Shown: positions 38,310 through 49,637 of the stretch, in pieces
Layout of the letters: every line of letters begins with the position of its first letter
Position numbering within the stretch: position 1 is the first letter of the stretch
Origin: Paramecium pentaurelia
Taxonomy: Eukaryota > Ciliophora > Oligohymenophorea > Peniculida > Parameciidae
Length of the DNA stretch: 64,000 nucleotides
Assembly (NCBI GenBank): GCA_905183005.1
Contig: CAJJDO010000055.1
Span: 359,132 to 423,131 of the forward strand
Reading direction: 5' to 3'
Notes under the pieces: generated by a model
Database searches by the model: none
What the model saw: the letters and a program-made list of their open reading frames with translations, nothing else
What the model was told of the DNA's origin: nothing
Made by a program: the position numbers and the translations under genes

Positions 38310-39291
38310 ATGGGAACTTGTGGAGGAAACAACAAAAAAACCAATAAAGAAAAAAATACAGTATTAAATTAAACCTATAAAGAATATATAGAACAATTAA
38401 ATTGATAAAAAAAGTTGTGAATAATAAAATTATGAATAGAATTAAAATACATATGACATAAATAGAGAATCTTCTAAAATAAAAATACCTGAATAATTCG
38501 AAACTAATGTTCAAATTAAAAATGAAATACATCCAACAGCAAATGCCATAAATGAATCAAAAACAATATAAAATATGATAATAATTGATGATCAATAAAA
38601 TTTTGTTAATAATCCAATCATTTAAATATCAAAGAAAAAATATTAAAATGATGATCCTTTTAAACATCATTTAGAAGTATCAAATATTATTAAAATAGTC
38701 CATTAAAAATAATAAAGATTAAGCAGAATAATATGATTTAAAAATAGGAGTGCCTATCAAGTAATAAAACAAAATTAAAACTGAAATTGAAGGCTCATAT
38801 TAATATTAATAAAATAAATGATAAAATCTAGATTCTATTTTTCTTATTAAGCTAAACGTGTATTTAAAAGAAAAAATTAAAATAAAAAAAAAGAAGATTT
38901 TGTTGTTAAACTATTAGATGAAGATATTTATTCTAAAAGATTAGCTTAAATATAGATGATAATTTAAGTTAATCAATTTAACCCTTAGCATAATCTAATT
39001 TTTTCTTAAGAGAATCCAAATTTATAAAATTTAGATCTATCTAATTTATATAGTATTGATTTTGATAATAATGATAAAATTTAAATTGTTCTTATATTAA
39101 TTGAACCTATAGAAAATATTGTTAAATATCCAGGAATTTATCCAATCTAAAATCACCACTATTATAATTACTTGAAATAAATTTAGAAATATGCTTAAAT
39201 GAATAAGTTTGATTTTTATGTTCATCCTTCAAAAGATATCACTCTTTAATAATTTGCAAAATCCTTATCCAAATAGATTTAGAAAAAATGA
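38310..39291 (+). CDS. MGTCGG-type hypothetical protein, possible 3' frameshift
   Basis: Introns of 22 (or 31), 22 and 32 nt give 301 residues to the first TGA. The N-terminus MGTCGGNN fits N-myristoylation plus palmitoylation, so membrane attachment is likely. The middle is low-complexity (N/K/Q/I); a more structured part reads IEPIENIVKYPGIYPIQNHHYYNYLKQ. After the stop a different frame carries 50 more codons of clear protein character (NPYPNRFRKNDLISIKYKLRSLGQADFGDYMNFLHDCYKHEE) up to a TGA at 39416-39418. No intron joins the two. Either the gene has lost its original end to a 1-nt frameshift or the assembly has an error there. Function unknown. Confidence 0.55.
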
Positions 39292-39418
39292 TTTGATTTC
39301 AATTAAATATAAATTAAGAAGTTTAGGATAAGCTGATTTTGGAGATTATATGAATTTTCTACATGATTGTTATAAACATGAAGAAATTAATTTAGAAATT
39401 ATTTATTCTAGAGTTTGA
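39292..39418 (+). pseudogene. Displaced 3' coding remnant of the preceding gene
   Basis: Coding-like sequence in the second frame relative to the upstream gene, overlapping its last 40 nt and ending at a TGA at 39416-39418. It looks like the original C-terminus separated by a frame shift near 39241-39250. See the preceding entry. Confidence 0.45.
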
Positions 39419-39744
39419 CAGAAATATATGTGAATGAAAATAATAATTTCATAAAAAAATTCATTTAAAATTTATTATTAACATTAAATCATTTAGATAT
39501 TAATTAATATACAATATATTCATTCTATATATATACTATATACTACTATTAAATTTATTAATATATAAATAAAAGTTATATTTAAAGTACTCTTTACAAT
39601 AATTAAATTAATGAACAAGTATTATTAATTTATAAAATATTTTATTACAATAATTATATCAGAGAGATTTAAGTATTATTAATATTGAAATTTCTAAAAA
39701 TATTCATTTGAATTTTAATAGACATTTAATTAATTATATAATAA
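39419..39744. other. Intergenic, nothing recognised
   Basis: A+T-rich DNA between two plus-strand genes with TATATA runs; no supported feature. Confidence 0.5.
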
Positions 39745-40762
39745 ATGGAGTAATAATTGATTGAAAATAGAAGAATTACTTAATTGTTTTGCTAAAGTGT
39801 AAAATCTTGTAAAAACATTGCTTTTGGACATTTTGTTTATTGTGCATGTAAAATAATTACTGCTGTTATTTTATTGACTATTAATGCAACAAATTCTTGT
39901 GGTTGGGAAGATGCAAATACTTGGATGACAATAGTGATAGGAGAGTCTCTATTAGAATTAGTTGTATTTGCAATTATAATGAAATTGATTAAAAAAACAG
40001 TATTTAGCATATCAAAATTAGCCTGTACTCTTGAATGTTGGTGAAGAATTACATTAGGTTATATATGCTGAAAATTCTTAAATTAATAGTTATGGAGACA
40101 TATCTGAATTCTTAGCCAATTAAAATGATGATTAAACTATATAGTTTCCTGAAAGAGAATTCGATAAAAAAAAGTTGATGTTGGCATAATAAATTTTATA
40201 AGAAATAATCAAAATATACTCTCCTCTTAAATATTCTAAACATCTTGTATTTTTAATAAATTAAGGACTATTAATATGGGGATTCATAATAGGATTTGAA
40301 ATCCCATGGGATGTGAATGATGAATGTAGAAACAGACTTTTAATTACAATATACGTATTCTTGTTTTATACAATATGCTAATATCTGGATGTTTATCTTT
40401 TAATAATTATAATTTTACTTTGCTTACCTTTTGTTTTAATTTTTTTGATTTACTAAAAAATATAATAACCTAAAGGAAAAAAAGATACAGATTAAATATT
40501 AGAAGATCTTAAGAAAAAATATTTTGTGAAATATTCTCCAAATCTAATTGAAGGGACACCAGAATGTAAAATTTGCATGTAAACATATTAATTGGAAGAA
40601 GAAGTCTTAAAATTGCCATGTCATGAATCTCATAATTATCATTTTATTTGTATATCGGCATGGTTTAAGGTTAACTTGAGTTGTCCTGTTTGTAGAAAAA
40701 GTTATGCTGAAGATGAGGGTAATGAATAAAACCTAGAGGATATAAATTAAGCTCCATAATGA
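39745..40762 (+). CDS. RING-finger transmembrane E3 ligase-like protein
   Basis: Predicted membrane-anchored ubiquitin ligase. One 22-nt intron leaves 331 residues. Four membrane segments are visible: FGHFVYCACKIITAVILLTI (about 30-50), TWMTIVIGESLLELVVFAII (about 62-85), HLVFLINQGLLIWGFIIGFE (about 175-195) and LLITIYVFLFYTICQYLDVYLLIIIILLCLPFVLIF (about 205-243, probably two). The C-terminal RING motif is CKICMQTYQLEEEVLKLPCHESHNYHFICISAWFKVNLSCPVCRKSY. Spacing fits C-x2-C...C-x-H...H-x2-C...C-x2-C, a RING-H2/RING-v-like finger with HxxxH variation. Substrates are unknown; orientation with the RING in the cytosol is likely. Confidence 0.82.
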
Positions 40763-40940
40763 ATTTATATTTATTTATCAATTCATGATAAATTATTATT
40801 TATATAAAAAAAAATATAATTCGATATAAATATTATCCTTTTAAATTAATAAATTTGATATTGAATTTATACATATTTAAGTCAATAGAATAAAATTTTG
40901 ATTTAATTATTTAAAAAACATTTAGAAAAACTAACTATTT

Positions 40941-41616
40941 ATGGGTTGTTCCTCAACAAAAACTTAAATAGAGAAAATAAAAAAGGATTTGGAAGTTCAA
41001 AAAAAAAATTTATAAAATTTGAATGAAAAACTTAAATTATTAGAAGAAGAAATCGAAAAATTGGATAATTAATAGAGGTATGATGAAGCAGATATAAAGG
41101 ATTTAGGTATTTTTAAATAACATTTTAGAATTTTAACAATTATCAAAAGAAAAAAAAATACTTCATTAAGATATAAAAAGAAGAAAAAAAACATTGGCAA
41201 GATATGAACAAATTGGTAAGTAAGCCAAGAGTTTAGAAGAATAAAATTAAATAAATAAAAAAACTATATAATTAAAGACAACAACAAAAAAATTATTAGT
41301 AAAGAGAGCAGAGATAAATAATCAAATTAAAGTTATAAATGAAGAAATATAAGTTTGTGGCAACGATTCTCCAGAATAATCAGACATGGAGGAAAGCTAA
41401 TACAAACCACAACGAAATAGAAATCAATGTAGAAATTAAAATCAATATGAAAATCCAAATAGTAATTCAAACCTACATCAATTTAAAAATTAAGAACCAT
41501 AGTAATTATATCCCCCTGCAAATTAAGCTTATGCTTTTGAACCATTAAAAATAGAAAATAATAAAAGTAAACAAATGTTTTAGCAGCCTCTATAATAATC
41601 AGTTTTAACAAATTGA
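40941..41616 (+). CDS. MGCSS-type coiled-coil protein
   Basis: One 22-nt intron leaves 217 residues. The start MGCSSTKTQIEKIKKDLE has Gly2 and Cys3, a typical myristoyl/palmitoyl pair, so the protein is probably tethered to a membrane. Residues 10-150 are one long predicted coiled coil (KNLQNLNEKLKLLEEEIEKL; KTTTKKLLVKRAEINNQIKVINEEIQ). The last 70 residues are Q/N/P-rich and disordered. No catalytic motif. Such proteins are common on ciliary and alveolar membranes in ciliates, which is context only; function unknown. Confidence 0.72.
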
Positions 41617-41712
41617 AACAAAGGATATTATATTATATTATATTAAATTAAAAAATAATATTCTATTTACAATGTATATAACGAATATGGTTCACATTTA
41701 CTTAATTAATTA

Positions 41713-42372
41713 ATGTTTTAAGGATTCAAAAAATCAACTTCTATTAAGAGTTCCTAAGAGTCTTTATCAAAATAAAATTCCACTTCTCTGAATCAAGAAA
41801 AGACATTGAATTAATTAAGGTAAAAAAAATGTGATTTGGAGAATATAATTGAAAATTATTGTTAAAGACTTGAGTAACTGGATCTCTAATGTAGAAAACA
41901 TATTTCTTGTGGTAGAAAAACTGCTGCAAAATGTTGTATCAGAGAAATGAACACTCTAAGAAAATAAATAGAAATGTATCACACTAAAATTAATGTCATC
42001 ATAAAAATCACTATTTAAATAGAAACGATGCATGAAGATTAAGAGTTAGGAAATCTGATGGAATAGGCTACAAGTTTATTTCGAAATTCAGAAGAATTAA
42101 ATGAATAACTTACAAATAATCTTTAAAATTGGTAAGAGGTCTAAGAATCATAAATAGAAAGAGATAATCTATTCAAAGATATGGAAGATAAGTGGATTAA
42201 TAGTTAAGAAATAGATGATGCATTAAATTAATATGAAGAAGAAATAAAATAAGAGAAATTAATACAATAATTTAATACTGTGCCAAGCTAAAAGATTTAA
42301 TCAGTCAAATAAAACTAACAAGTTTAACAAAACTAAGTAATAAATGCAAAAGGAGATTTGATGTTGAATTGA
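41713..42372 (+). CDS. SNF7-domain protein (ESCRT-III, CHMP-like)
   Basis: Likely membrane-remodelling ESCRT-III subunit. It has no intron and 219 residues, the family size. The N-terminal helices CDLENIIENYCQRLEQLDLQCRKH, CGRKTAAKCCIREMNTLRKQIEMYHTKINVIIKITIQIETMHE match the basic helix 1-2 hairpin of SNF7 proteins. A following acidic helix (ATSLFRNSEELNEQL, YEEEIKQEKLIQQF) suits the autoinhibitory C-terminal half. The CHMP4/CHMP6-like reading is uncertain. Several Cys residues in the core are unusual. The C-terminal tail is Q-rich, without an obvious MIM. Confidence 0.65.
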
Positions 42373-43367
42373 TTTTATTCTATTATAAAAATTAATAAAA
42401 TCATTCCTCAATATAAGTTATTCAATGTTTTGGAAGTTAATTTGGTGTCCTTTCTAAATTGATTTAATAGAGGGTAGATACTAATTTTTATTTATTTGAA
42501 GTTTAACTATGATTTAAAAGCTAGTTTCTACATATAAGCTTATGAAGGTCTCAGATTGCAATTCGTAGCTCTTATGGTGCTTAAAGATCTTTATTATTAA
42601 AGAGTTTTAGTTTAAGGACCTTAAAAACTTTAAAAAGTATTTATATTAGTCATTTATTTTCATATATTTTAACAATATTTGTTCAAAAAAAAAGTTTAGT
42701 TTTTTTTTGTTAAATTCTTCATCTCATTTTATAAGAATTTATTTGTTAAAAATGAAATTACTATGTTTATGAGTATTAATCATGATCTACAATATATTGT
42801 TACGAATTTAATTATTCAATTCCTTATATTACCCATAATGTAAGAATTAGGAAAATATTAATCAATAAATGATGATATTCTTTATCTGTTACATAAGATT
42901 TCATTTAATAATTTAGATTTTCTTTTACAAATAGAAATTATAATTTAGCATTCATATATAAATCTTTATCCAATCAATATATGCATATTTATAATTATTA
43001 TTAAGTTTTTTTCATATATTTTATTAAAATTTGAGATGTAAAATAGAAATACTATTTCTTTAATAAATAAAATAGAAAGTCTTAATGAAATTTATTATTC
43101 ATATTCATAGTCTAAAATAATTTTATACAAAATCATTAACATTATAATTTTACTATAATCAAAATTTACAAATATTATTATTGATTAAAATAATAATCAA
43201 TATGAATGATAAGAAATGTTAACAATAGTTATTGGATATTAAATATCCAAACTAAATTTAAATTTTATATAATTTGAAACTTTGTCAAATTGGTAATAAT
43301 TTTATTCATAGAAGTTCAGATAAGAATTAATTTAAACAATAATTAAAAAGTTATGCGTACATTCAAA
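42373..43367. other. Intergenic between convergent genes
   Basis: About 1 kb of A+T-rich DNA between two 3' ends. A less A+T-rich patch near 42540-42620 has no open frame of note. Nothing supported. Confidence 0.5.
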
Positions 43368-43710
43368 TCAATCATCAAGTTATCTGCAATTTTCACAAAT
43401 ATCAAAATCACACGCTCTACATGAATATGCTTATGATATAGATTTTCCACACAAATCACAAGAATGATGTGGCAAATTACTCATAAATTGCATTCTAAAT
43501 AGATAATCCAAACTACCTGTGATTACCACCACAATAAAATCCATCAAGAGGAGGTTTAATACATTCATTGCAAACTCCTTATTTGCATTCTGTACAATAA
43601 TATTGCGATCCCTTTTTTGATTTAAAACAAATGAGGCAACTCTATGTGATTTCACTCTTCCATTTCAATTAATGATATTTTGGGCAATAAGGAAGTATAA
43701 ATTAATTCAT
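43368..43710 (-). CDS. Small Cys/His-rich zinc-binding protein
   Basis: One 22-nt intron leaves 106 residues. It contains three Cys clusters: CLICF...YYCTECKQGVCNECIKPP, FYCGGNH, and HSCDLCGKSISQAYSCRACDFDICENC. The Cx2C...CxxC...C spacing resembles ZZ/DC1-like treble-clef fingers, so zinc binding is likely. No membrane segment or catalytic motif. The short size suggests a stand-alone zinc protein. The start at 43710 (MNQFILPYCPKYHQLKW) is the first ATG in frame. Partners and role are unknown. Confidence 0.65.
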
Positions 43711-44212
43711 TATTAATATTAATAATTACATAAATTAATTATATAATAATATTGTATATCTATATAAAACAATCCTTAAAATTTGAAAACCCAAATTATA
43801 AATACATACTTCTTCTTTAAATGTATAATTAAATATTAACAATCTCTATGTATATTTGTTTAATTATAATAATATTATAATTCAATTCTAATTGATCATG
43901 TGAAGTCAGATTAATTATATTTAAGATATCTATAATTATCTATATTATAAAAAATTTATAGACACAATTTAAGTGTTAGATTAATATATCTAAAATTTTA
44001 TTTGTTTTATAATATTATTCATTTCTAGTATATGTTTTATTCAAATTGTTATAATACAAAAATTGTGTTTATTTTTCCTTAATAGAAATAGATTTTGAAT
44101 TCCAAAGTTAATAGTATAATAATGTATATAATAAGGTAATTGGATAAGATAATAGAGAGTAATAAGTATGCATTAAAATTTATATCTTTTTAATTATTAT
44201 ATTTAAAATCGA
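43711..44212. other. Intergenic between divergent genes
   Basis: Very A+T-rich DNA that should contain the P1 promoter; no motif stands out. Confidence 0.5.
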
Positions 44213-44604
44213 ATGGCAAAAGCAGCAAAAGACACTAGACCAATTGCAGACTAAGCTACTTCAGAGACTGCATGCACTTATGCAGCTCTCATCTTGTATG
44301 AAGATAATCAAGATGTACATGAATCTATCTAAATCAGATCGATTCTACTAAATTAGCTAAGATCATTAAGGCAGCTAATATAAGAGTTGAACCAATTTGG
44401 ACAAAAGTTTTTGAAAAGGCATTGAAAGGCAAAAAGGTTGGTGATTTATTACATGGAAGCAGTGGAAATACAGGAAGTACACCAGCAACACAAACTACAG
44501 CAACACCAGCTGCAGCAGAAACTAAGAAACCTGAACCTGTAAAGGAGGTTAAGAAAGCTGAAGAACCAGAAGAAGATGTTGATATGGGAGGTTTATTTGA
44601 TTGA
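44213..44604 (+). CDS. RPLP1: 60S acidic ribosomal protein P1
   Basis: Stalk protein of the large subunit that recruits translation factors. One 23-nt intron (44315-44337) leaves 122 residues. The N-terminal dimerisation part reads TSETACTYAALILYEDNQDIDSTKLAKIIKAANIRVEPIWTKVFEKAL, typical of P1 rather than P2 (VEP.W). An alanine/threonine/proline hinge and charged segment follow. The tail EEDVDMGGLFD matches the conserved P-protein ending (SDDDMGFGLFD), with MGGLFD in place of MGFGLFD. Confidence 0.95.
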
Positions 44605-45867
44605 AAATTAATACAATATCGTACATTAATATTTTAATATATATATAATCAATTTTGAAAATTAAGTATTGATGTCTAAACTAAAATAATGATATTGAAA
44701 TATAGCCATATGAATATTATGTAAATAAATTATAGAAATATAATTAGAAGTTGTTTCATTTTTATTAAGATTGTTTATGTTAAATTTTGATTTGAATAAA
44801 TAAATTTTTAAGATAAATTGAAAGTGTTTAAGAAGATATAAACTAATCTAATTGATCAAAACTTACAGTATACATTTTAAATATTATTTTAGCTTCACTT
44901 TCTTCTTATCATAAAATCATTTTATTTCTAATTTTGCAATTACTTTATTAAAATTCTAAAAATCACATAGAATTTTCATTTTCTTTACTTAAATGTTAGA
45001 CAAAATGTTTAAATTCTAAAATATATTTAAGAGTATATAGAAATATATTGTTTAGCAACTCTAATTTTATCTCAATCTTCTCTAAAATTACGATTTTATT
45101 TTATAAAAAAGTGAAAGTATGATTTTTATTAAAGAATTCATCTTTCCTGACTTTTTTCTGATTTTAAATCAATACAATAATGTTTTTATCAATTTAATAT
45201 ATTATATTATTCAATTTCTATTTGCTTTTACTTTCTAATTTTAATATAGGTACATGTTTTCTAAAAAATAATAAGTTAAATAGTAATGCTCAAAATTAAT
45301 ATATTATAAAAATCTTAATAATCCTTTAATAGTGCATTTTCTTTCTATAAATTATTTATTAATAATTATTTTAGATTATACTTGAGTTTTTTCATATATT
45401 TTGTTATTGGAAATATTAAATTTATATATAATTAATTTGAATAATATCATCATTTTAGTATCTTATACTATAATTTAAATCAGGATAGCTAATATCAACT
45501 TTTTGAAATTATTTAGTGATTCATAACTTTATTGTTAATCAATTTATAGAATTAACAAGTTTAATATTTTTTTTAGCATTATCACTAACCTTTACAAATA
45601 CTTATATTTGTTTACAATACATCATTTATAGATAAGATCTAGAGATTAGCAATTAGTATTGATAGAATTCATGCAGAATTATAAGAGAATAATTATCTTT
45701 GAGTTCATATTCTATGTACATGACATTGAATAATATTCAAAAAAGAAAAGTTTACTATACATTTAAAGGAGTTGATATTTTTATGTAAATAAGGCCAATT
45801 CAAGCTAGGTTTGGTACATAATTAATGAATTTTATTAATGATGACATGCATATACAATAAATAGATA
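44605..45867. other. Intergenic between convergent genes
   Basis: About 1.26 kb of A+T-rich DNA between the P1 and Myb 3' ends. I found no coherent coding stretch and no RNA gene. Confidence 0.5.
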
Positions 45868-46797
45868 TCAACTTTGTTATTATTGGGCTGCCAGGAAACC
45901 TGGTAATTAAGCGAAAAAGGCCATGCTTTTCAATCTTTCGATGAGCAAAGCCTACATAAGTAATTGTTATTGAAGAGTGGGCATAGGTTAAATCATAGGA
46001 GTGCTTGCATTGGCTTATAAGAGTGGGGGATCTAGTTTGGATAATAATTTAGAAACAATTATCTCATCTGAATCGAGGGTTTACATCTAATATTTTTTAA
46101 GAAAAAAGAATACGTGATTCCTTCTGTAAGAATTTATTAAAGAATTGTAAGCGTTTTTGACTTAGTTTTCAGTTCTACCTTTTATTTATTTAGAAATCAC
46201 AGACCACTTTTTTCCTTGATTTTAAACTAACTGCAGCAGTTGAATTTATTCTGATTCAGTCCATGGACATTTGTTTAGATCAGGGTCTAAATAATTATTC
46301 CATCGTTCCCTCACTTATTTTGCATGTCTCATAATTGGACTAGCACGGTTATATTCCAAAGCAACATGAGTCCATGAAATAAATTTTTGCGTCATCACTT
46401 TTCTTAGAAGATCATCCTCTTCAGGAGTCCATGGAGACTGTTTCAAATCGGTTTTTAACATTCCTATCCATTTCGAATTTAACAGTTCAGGAGGTGCTCC
46501 AAGGATTTCTGATAGTGCTATCCAATCATCATCGTTCTAATCAATTTAAACATAAATTCATACAGGTTTTAAGTCTGTACGACCCTATTTCTCTAAATAT
46601 TTTAGAGTAGTCCATATAAATATCATTTTATCCTTTCGTTACCACTTATGTGAGGTATGTTTAGTAAATTCTACAAAGTAATTTGTTATGTTTTTAGGTA
46701 AACTTTTTTCTTCAATCTTTAAAATCTTTTTCACTTGCTTCAAGGCAACAGGTTTATGCTTCAGGCTTCCTAATCCATCAAGGAATTCTTAAAACAT
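45868..46797 (-). CDS. Myb/SANT-repeat DNA-binding protein (second)
   Basis: A 27-nt intron that includes TGA in frame leaves 300 residues. The N-terminal 90 residues are basic (GSLKHKPVALKQVKKILKIEEKS; HKWQRKDKMIFIWTTLKYLE). A divergent first repeat (NDDDWIALSEILGAPPELLNSKWIG) is followed by two clear Myb repeats: SPWTPEEDDLLRKV...RERWNNYLDP and CPWTESEQIQLLQLV...NQVKNAYNSL. The C-terminal 80 residues carry LDSDEIIVSKLLSKL and a Q-rich end. The start is uncertain: upstream sequence to about 46963 is also partly open and may form earlier exon(s). The relatively G+C-rich end (45870-46090) is coding, not an RNA gene. Probably nuclear. Confidence 0.8.
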
Positions 46798-47589
46798 CTA
46801 TTAGTAAGAGGATATTTCCTTGTTAAAAATAAAAAATAATTATCTTTGAAATCATCTATAACATACCAACTAAATAAGGGTATAGAGTAACTGAACGATA
46901 TCAGAATCTACTTATATTTATATAAAAAGAAGAATTTATCGTCACCTTTAGAATTCACAATCATTTTTTGAAAATATAATATGATTAAACCAATTATTAG
47001 TTTTCAAATTTCCAATCCACCTCAATTCTTCTTTAAATTGATAATCAAATATTATTATTATGTTTACTGGTTTTATAATTGTTGCCATTTATATGAAACT
47101 CTTACTTCGATAATTATATAGAATATTAATAATATATTTAAACACAATAAAACTCAAATTTTCATTGCACATAATAAATTTAAGTTGCATTTTCAAAATA
47201 TTTAGAAATCTAAATATTCATTAATAATAACTAGATCTCAATGAAAATTAAATATTATTTTATATAATTAGATATCAAATCTATAGATATAGAAATATTA
47301 TTATTTTTATTTTAATATTCTAATTAAATAATTTATTTAAATATATATATATTAAAATTAGAATCCTTATAATTATTAAATTTTGCAAATCAATTTACAA
47401 AATAATAAATGGAAGTTTGATGATCCAAATCAATTCTCTAAAAATATTTATCAATAGTCTATTTATTCTATTCAATTTAATTTTCTTTGATTTATGATTA
47501 TTGAGCAATTTATCATTTCAGAAATTAAATTTTAATAAAAATCAATTTAATTTGCTCAATAACTTTCAATATATTTTTTAGTTATTATC
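46798..47589. other. Intergenic, possible upstream Myb exon
   Basis: From 46798 to about 46963 a frame with protein-like character (VDSDIVQLLYTLIQL) precedes the Myb gene. Joining it needs a 48-nt intron, so I do not include it. The rest is A+T-rich with nothing supported. Confidence 0.4.
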
Positions 47590-48440
47590 TCATTAAATTA
47601 TAAATTTTTATATTTTATTTGCTTAAAATCTCATCTGAACTTAATTTTACTGGCACTTTAATATTTGGTTATTATTAAATCTACATTTGAGTAATACAGC
47701 CTGTCTGTCAACAAGTTCTAATTCCTCTTATATTAATTTCTAAAACTATATTTAAACTTTTTTACTTTTTCGTCGAGATATAATATTGTCTAAGACTATT
47801 TATCAATATCTTGGTGTTCTACTCAAAAAATTACCTGCAAGTTCTAATTCTTATAATTAAGTAAGAGCAACTAGATATTCAATATCAGGTAAGCTATTTG
47901 AATTATCAAATTAATAATAAAAGATTAATAGATTCATACAAGCAATTTTAACAATTTTAAATATTTTAGAAATTCTTCAATCAATAATCTATTTATTTTT
48001 AAACAATTAATTAGATTTTATATAACAAATAATTAAGTATTAAATTATCTTATTATATTATAATTTAAATCTAATTCTTGATATTATTTTTATTTTTCCA
48101 AATAGTCAAGTTGAATAATTTCATTTTTATCATATTTCATAATTTTTAAATCATTTAATATATAATACTGCAATCCATTAAATTCTGTCAAATATTATTA
48201 TGATAAATCCCTAATATACAATTATTCACATGTATTCAATCTTTTTTTATAATTTATATCATTTAAAAATAACAAATTTCAATTTTATATGAATTTAAGA
48301 TTAAAATTTTAATTTGAGGCAAAAATCCAAGTATTATAATAAAAGCAAATAAATTTTGACTTAAATCCAATTCCACCTAAGAGGAGAATTATTGAACATT
48401 AAAATTTATTTAAAATCTATAATATCGCAGTTCCGTTAAC
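47590..48440 (-). pseudogene. Decayed SDS22-like leucine-rich-repeat gene
   Basis: Minus-strand stretches keep LRR character across frames: LYIRDLSQQYLTEFNGLQYYILNDLKI, YLEKQKQYQELDLNYN, SNSLPDIEYLVALTQLQELELAGNFLSRTPRY, then an in-frame TGA exactly where a basic residue is expected in the LRR cap (PKYR-like), followed by QIVLDNIISRRKSKKVQ. A further frame shift lies near 47940-47960. The order and spacing are those of SDS22/leucine-rich-repeat proteins with a C-terminal cap. I see no intron set that removes the breaks. Confidence 0.65.
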
Positions 48441-49577
48441 AAAGTTCAGTGATCTTATTGTAGGCTGGCCTTAAAATGTATATAATCATATCTCAACTGT
48501 TAAACTATTAGTATATATGTTTTAGCCAGTTATTTATGTATTATAACAACTCTTTTTATTTTTACATCTTTAATTCCATAATTCCACAATAGATATTTCA
48601 TGGTGTCTTCAATTTATATGATAAACACAAAAAATATACAATATTTTTTTCTTCTTTCGATCTAACATTTCCTCCTGTTTCCTGTTTCTAATTCAGAAAT
48701 TAATTTACTTATGCTTTGATTGTGATAATCATAAACTTTTTTTTAGTGCTATTATAAATTTCATTTTGATTTTCATATTCTTCTTATTTTTTTCTAAAAG
48801 TTGTTACGTCTCTTTATCTTATTTCTAAGCTTATTTGTTATAAAAATTAGAAATGATTGAATCATTTTTATAAGAGTATTAACGATTTTTCTTAAACGAT
48901 AAATAGAGTACATAAATATGATAATTACACAGATTATATATAGGATTGTTATCGAACTGAGGATCATAAAATGTCAAAACTTTAAGGATTGGTAAAATTT
49001 AAATTCAAAGCCTCTTTGAAACTTTTTATGTTATTGTTGCTTATATTTAAATCATATAAGTTTTTTAATTAATCTAAAGAAGTTATTAATTTGTTAATAA
49101 AATTATCATCTAACCAGATTTCATTTAGATTGAAAAATTAATTTAGGTTTTAAATTTAATTCATTTTATTAAAGTAAAACTACAATATTTCTAATTCTAT
49201 TAATGATTCCAATCCTTCTAGGGATATAGAGAGGGCTCTTAAATTTGTTGCATCTTTCAAACCAACTAACTTAGTTATCTAATTTTCATTCAAATTTTGT
49301 TCTTCCAATTTACTTAAATCATCTAATCTCTAGTTAAACTATAATAGTGATGCCAACACTAATTATGTTAAGTATTTTTAATTTTTTAATGCCTAAATTA
49401 CTTTAATTATTCCAAGATCTTCAAGTGTAAATTAAATTCTATCTATTTTTATCCAAATTATTCCATTCCTTATCAGAGAATCTATTCATAATTTTCTAAG
49501 TCTTATTATTATTCTTATAATTATTCTCTTATTTTCCAAAGTCCCTTTTCTTGAACTTCTGTTATTGTGTTTTTCAT
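48441..49577 (-). pseudogene. Second decayed leucine-rich-repeat gene
   Basis: Starts with MKNTITEVQEKGLWKIREQLQ and runs through LRRs in several frames: LGIIKVIQALKN, LEEQNLNENQITKLVGLKDATNLRALSISLEGLESLIELEIL, NLNEIWLDDNFINKLITSLDQLKNLYDLNISNNNIKSFKEAL, and then, one base out of frame, KVLTFYDPQFDNNPIYNLCNYHIYVLYL, the typical cap of this LRR family. Breaks lie near 49480-49490 and near 48990-49000 (extra C in the run before the cap), with further TGAs downstream. Two adjacent decayed LRR genes suggest a tandem pair that lost function. Confidence 0.7.
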
Positions 49578-49637
49578 TATTATAACTTTTGTTATGCTTA
49601 ACTTGTAAAATATAATGAAATATATAATAATATTAAA

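Noticed and set aside
45870..46090. Relatively G+C-rich stretch resembling a structured RNA (with an inverted repeat CCAGG AAA CCTGG)
   Set aside because: On the minus strand it is open and continues the frame of the Myb gene to its TGA at 45868, so it is coding.
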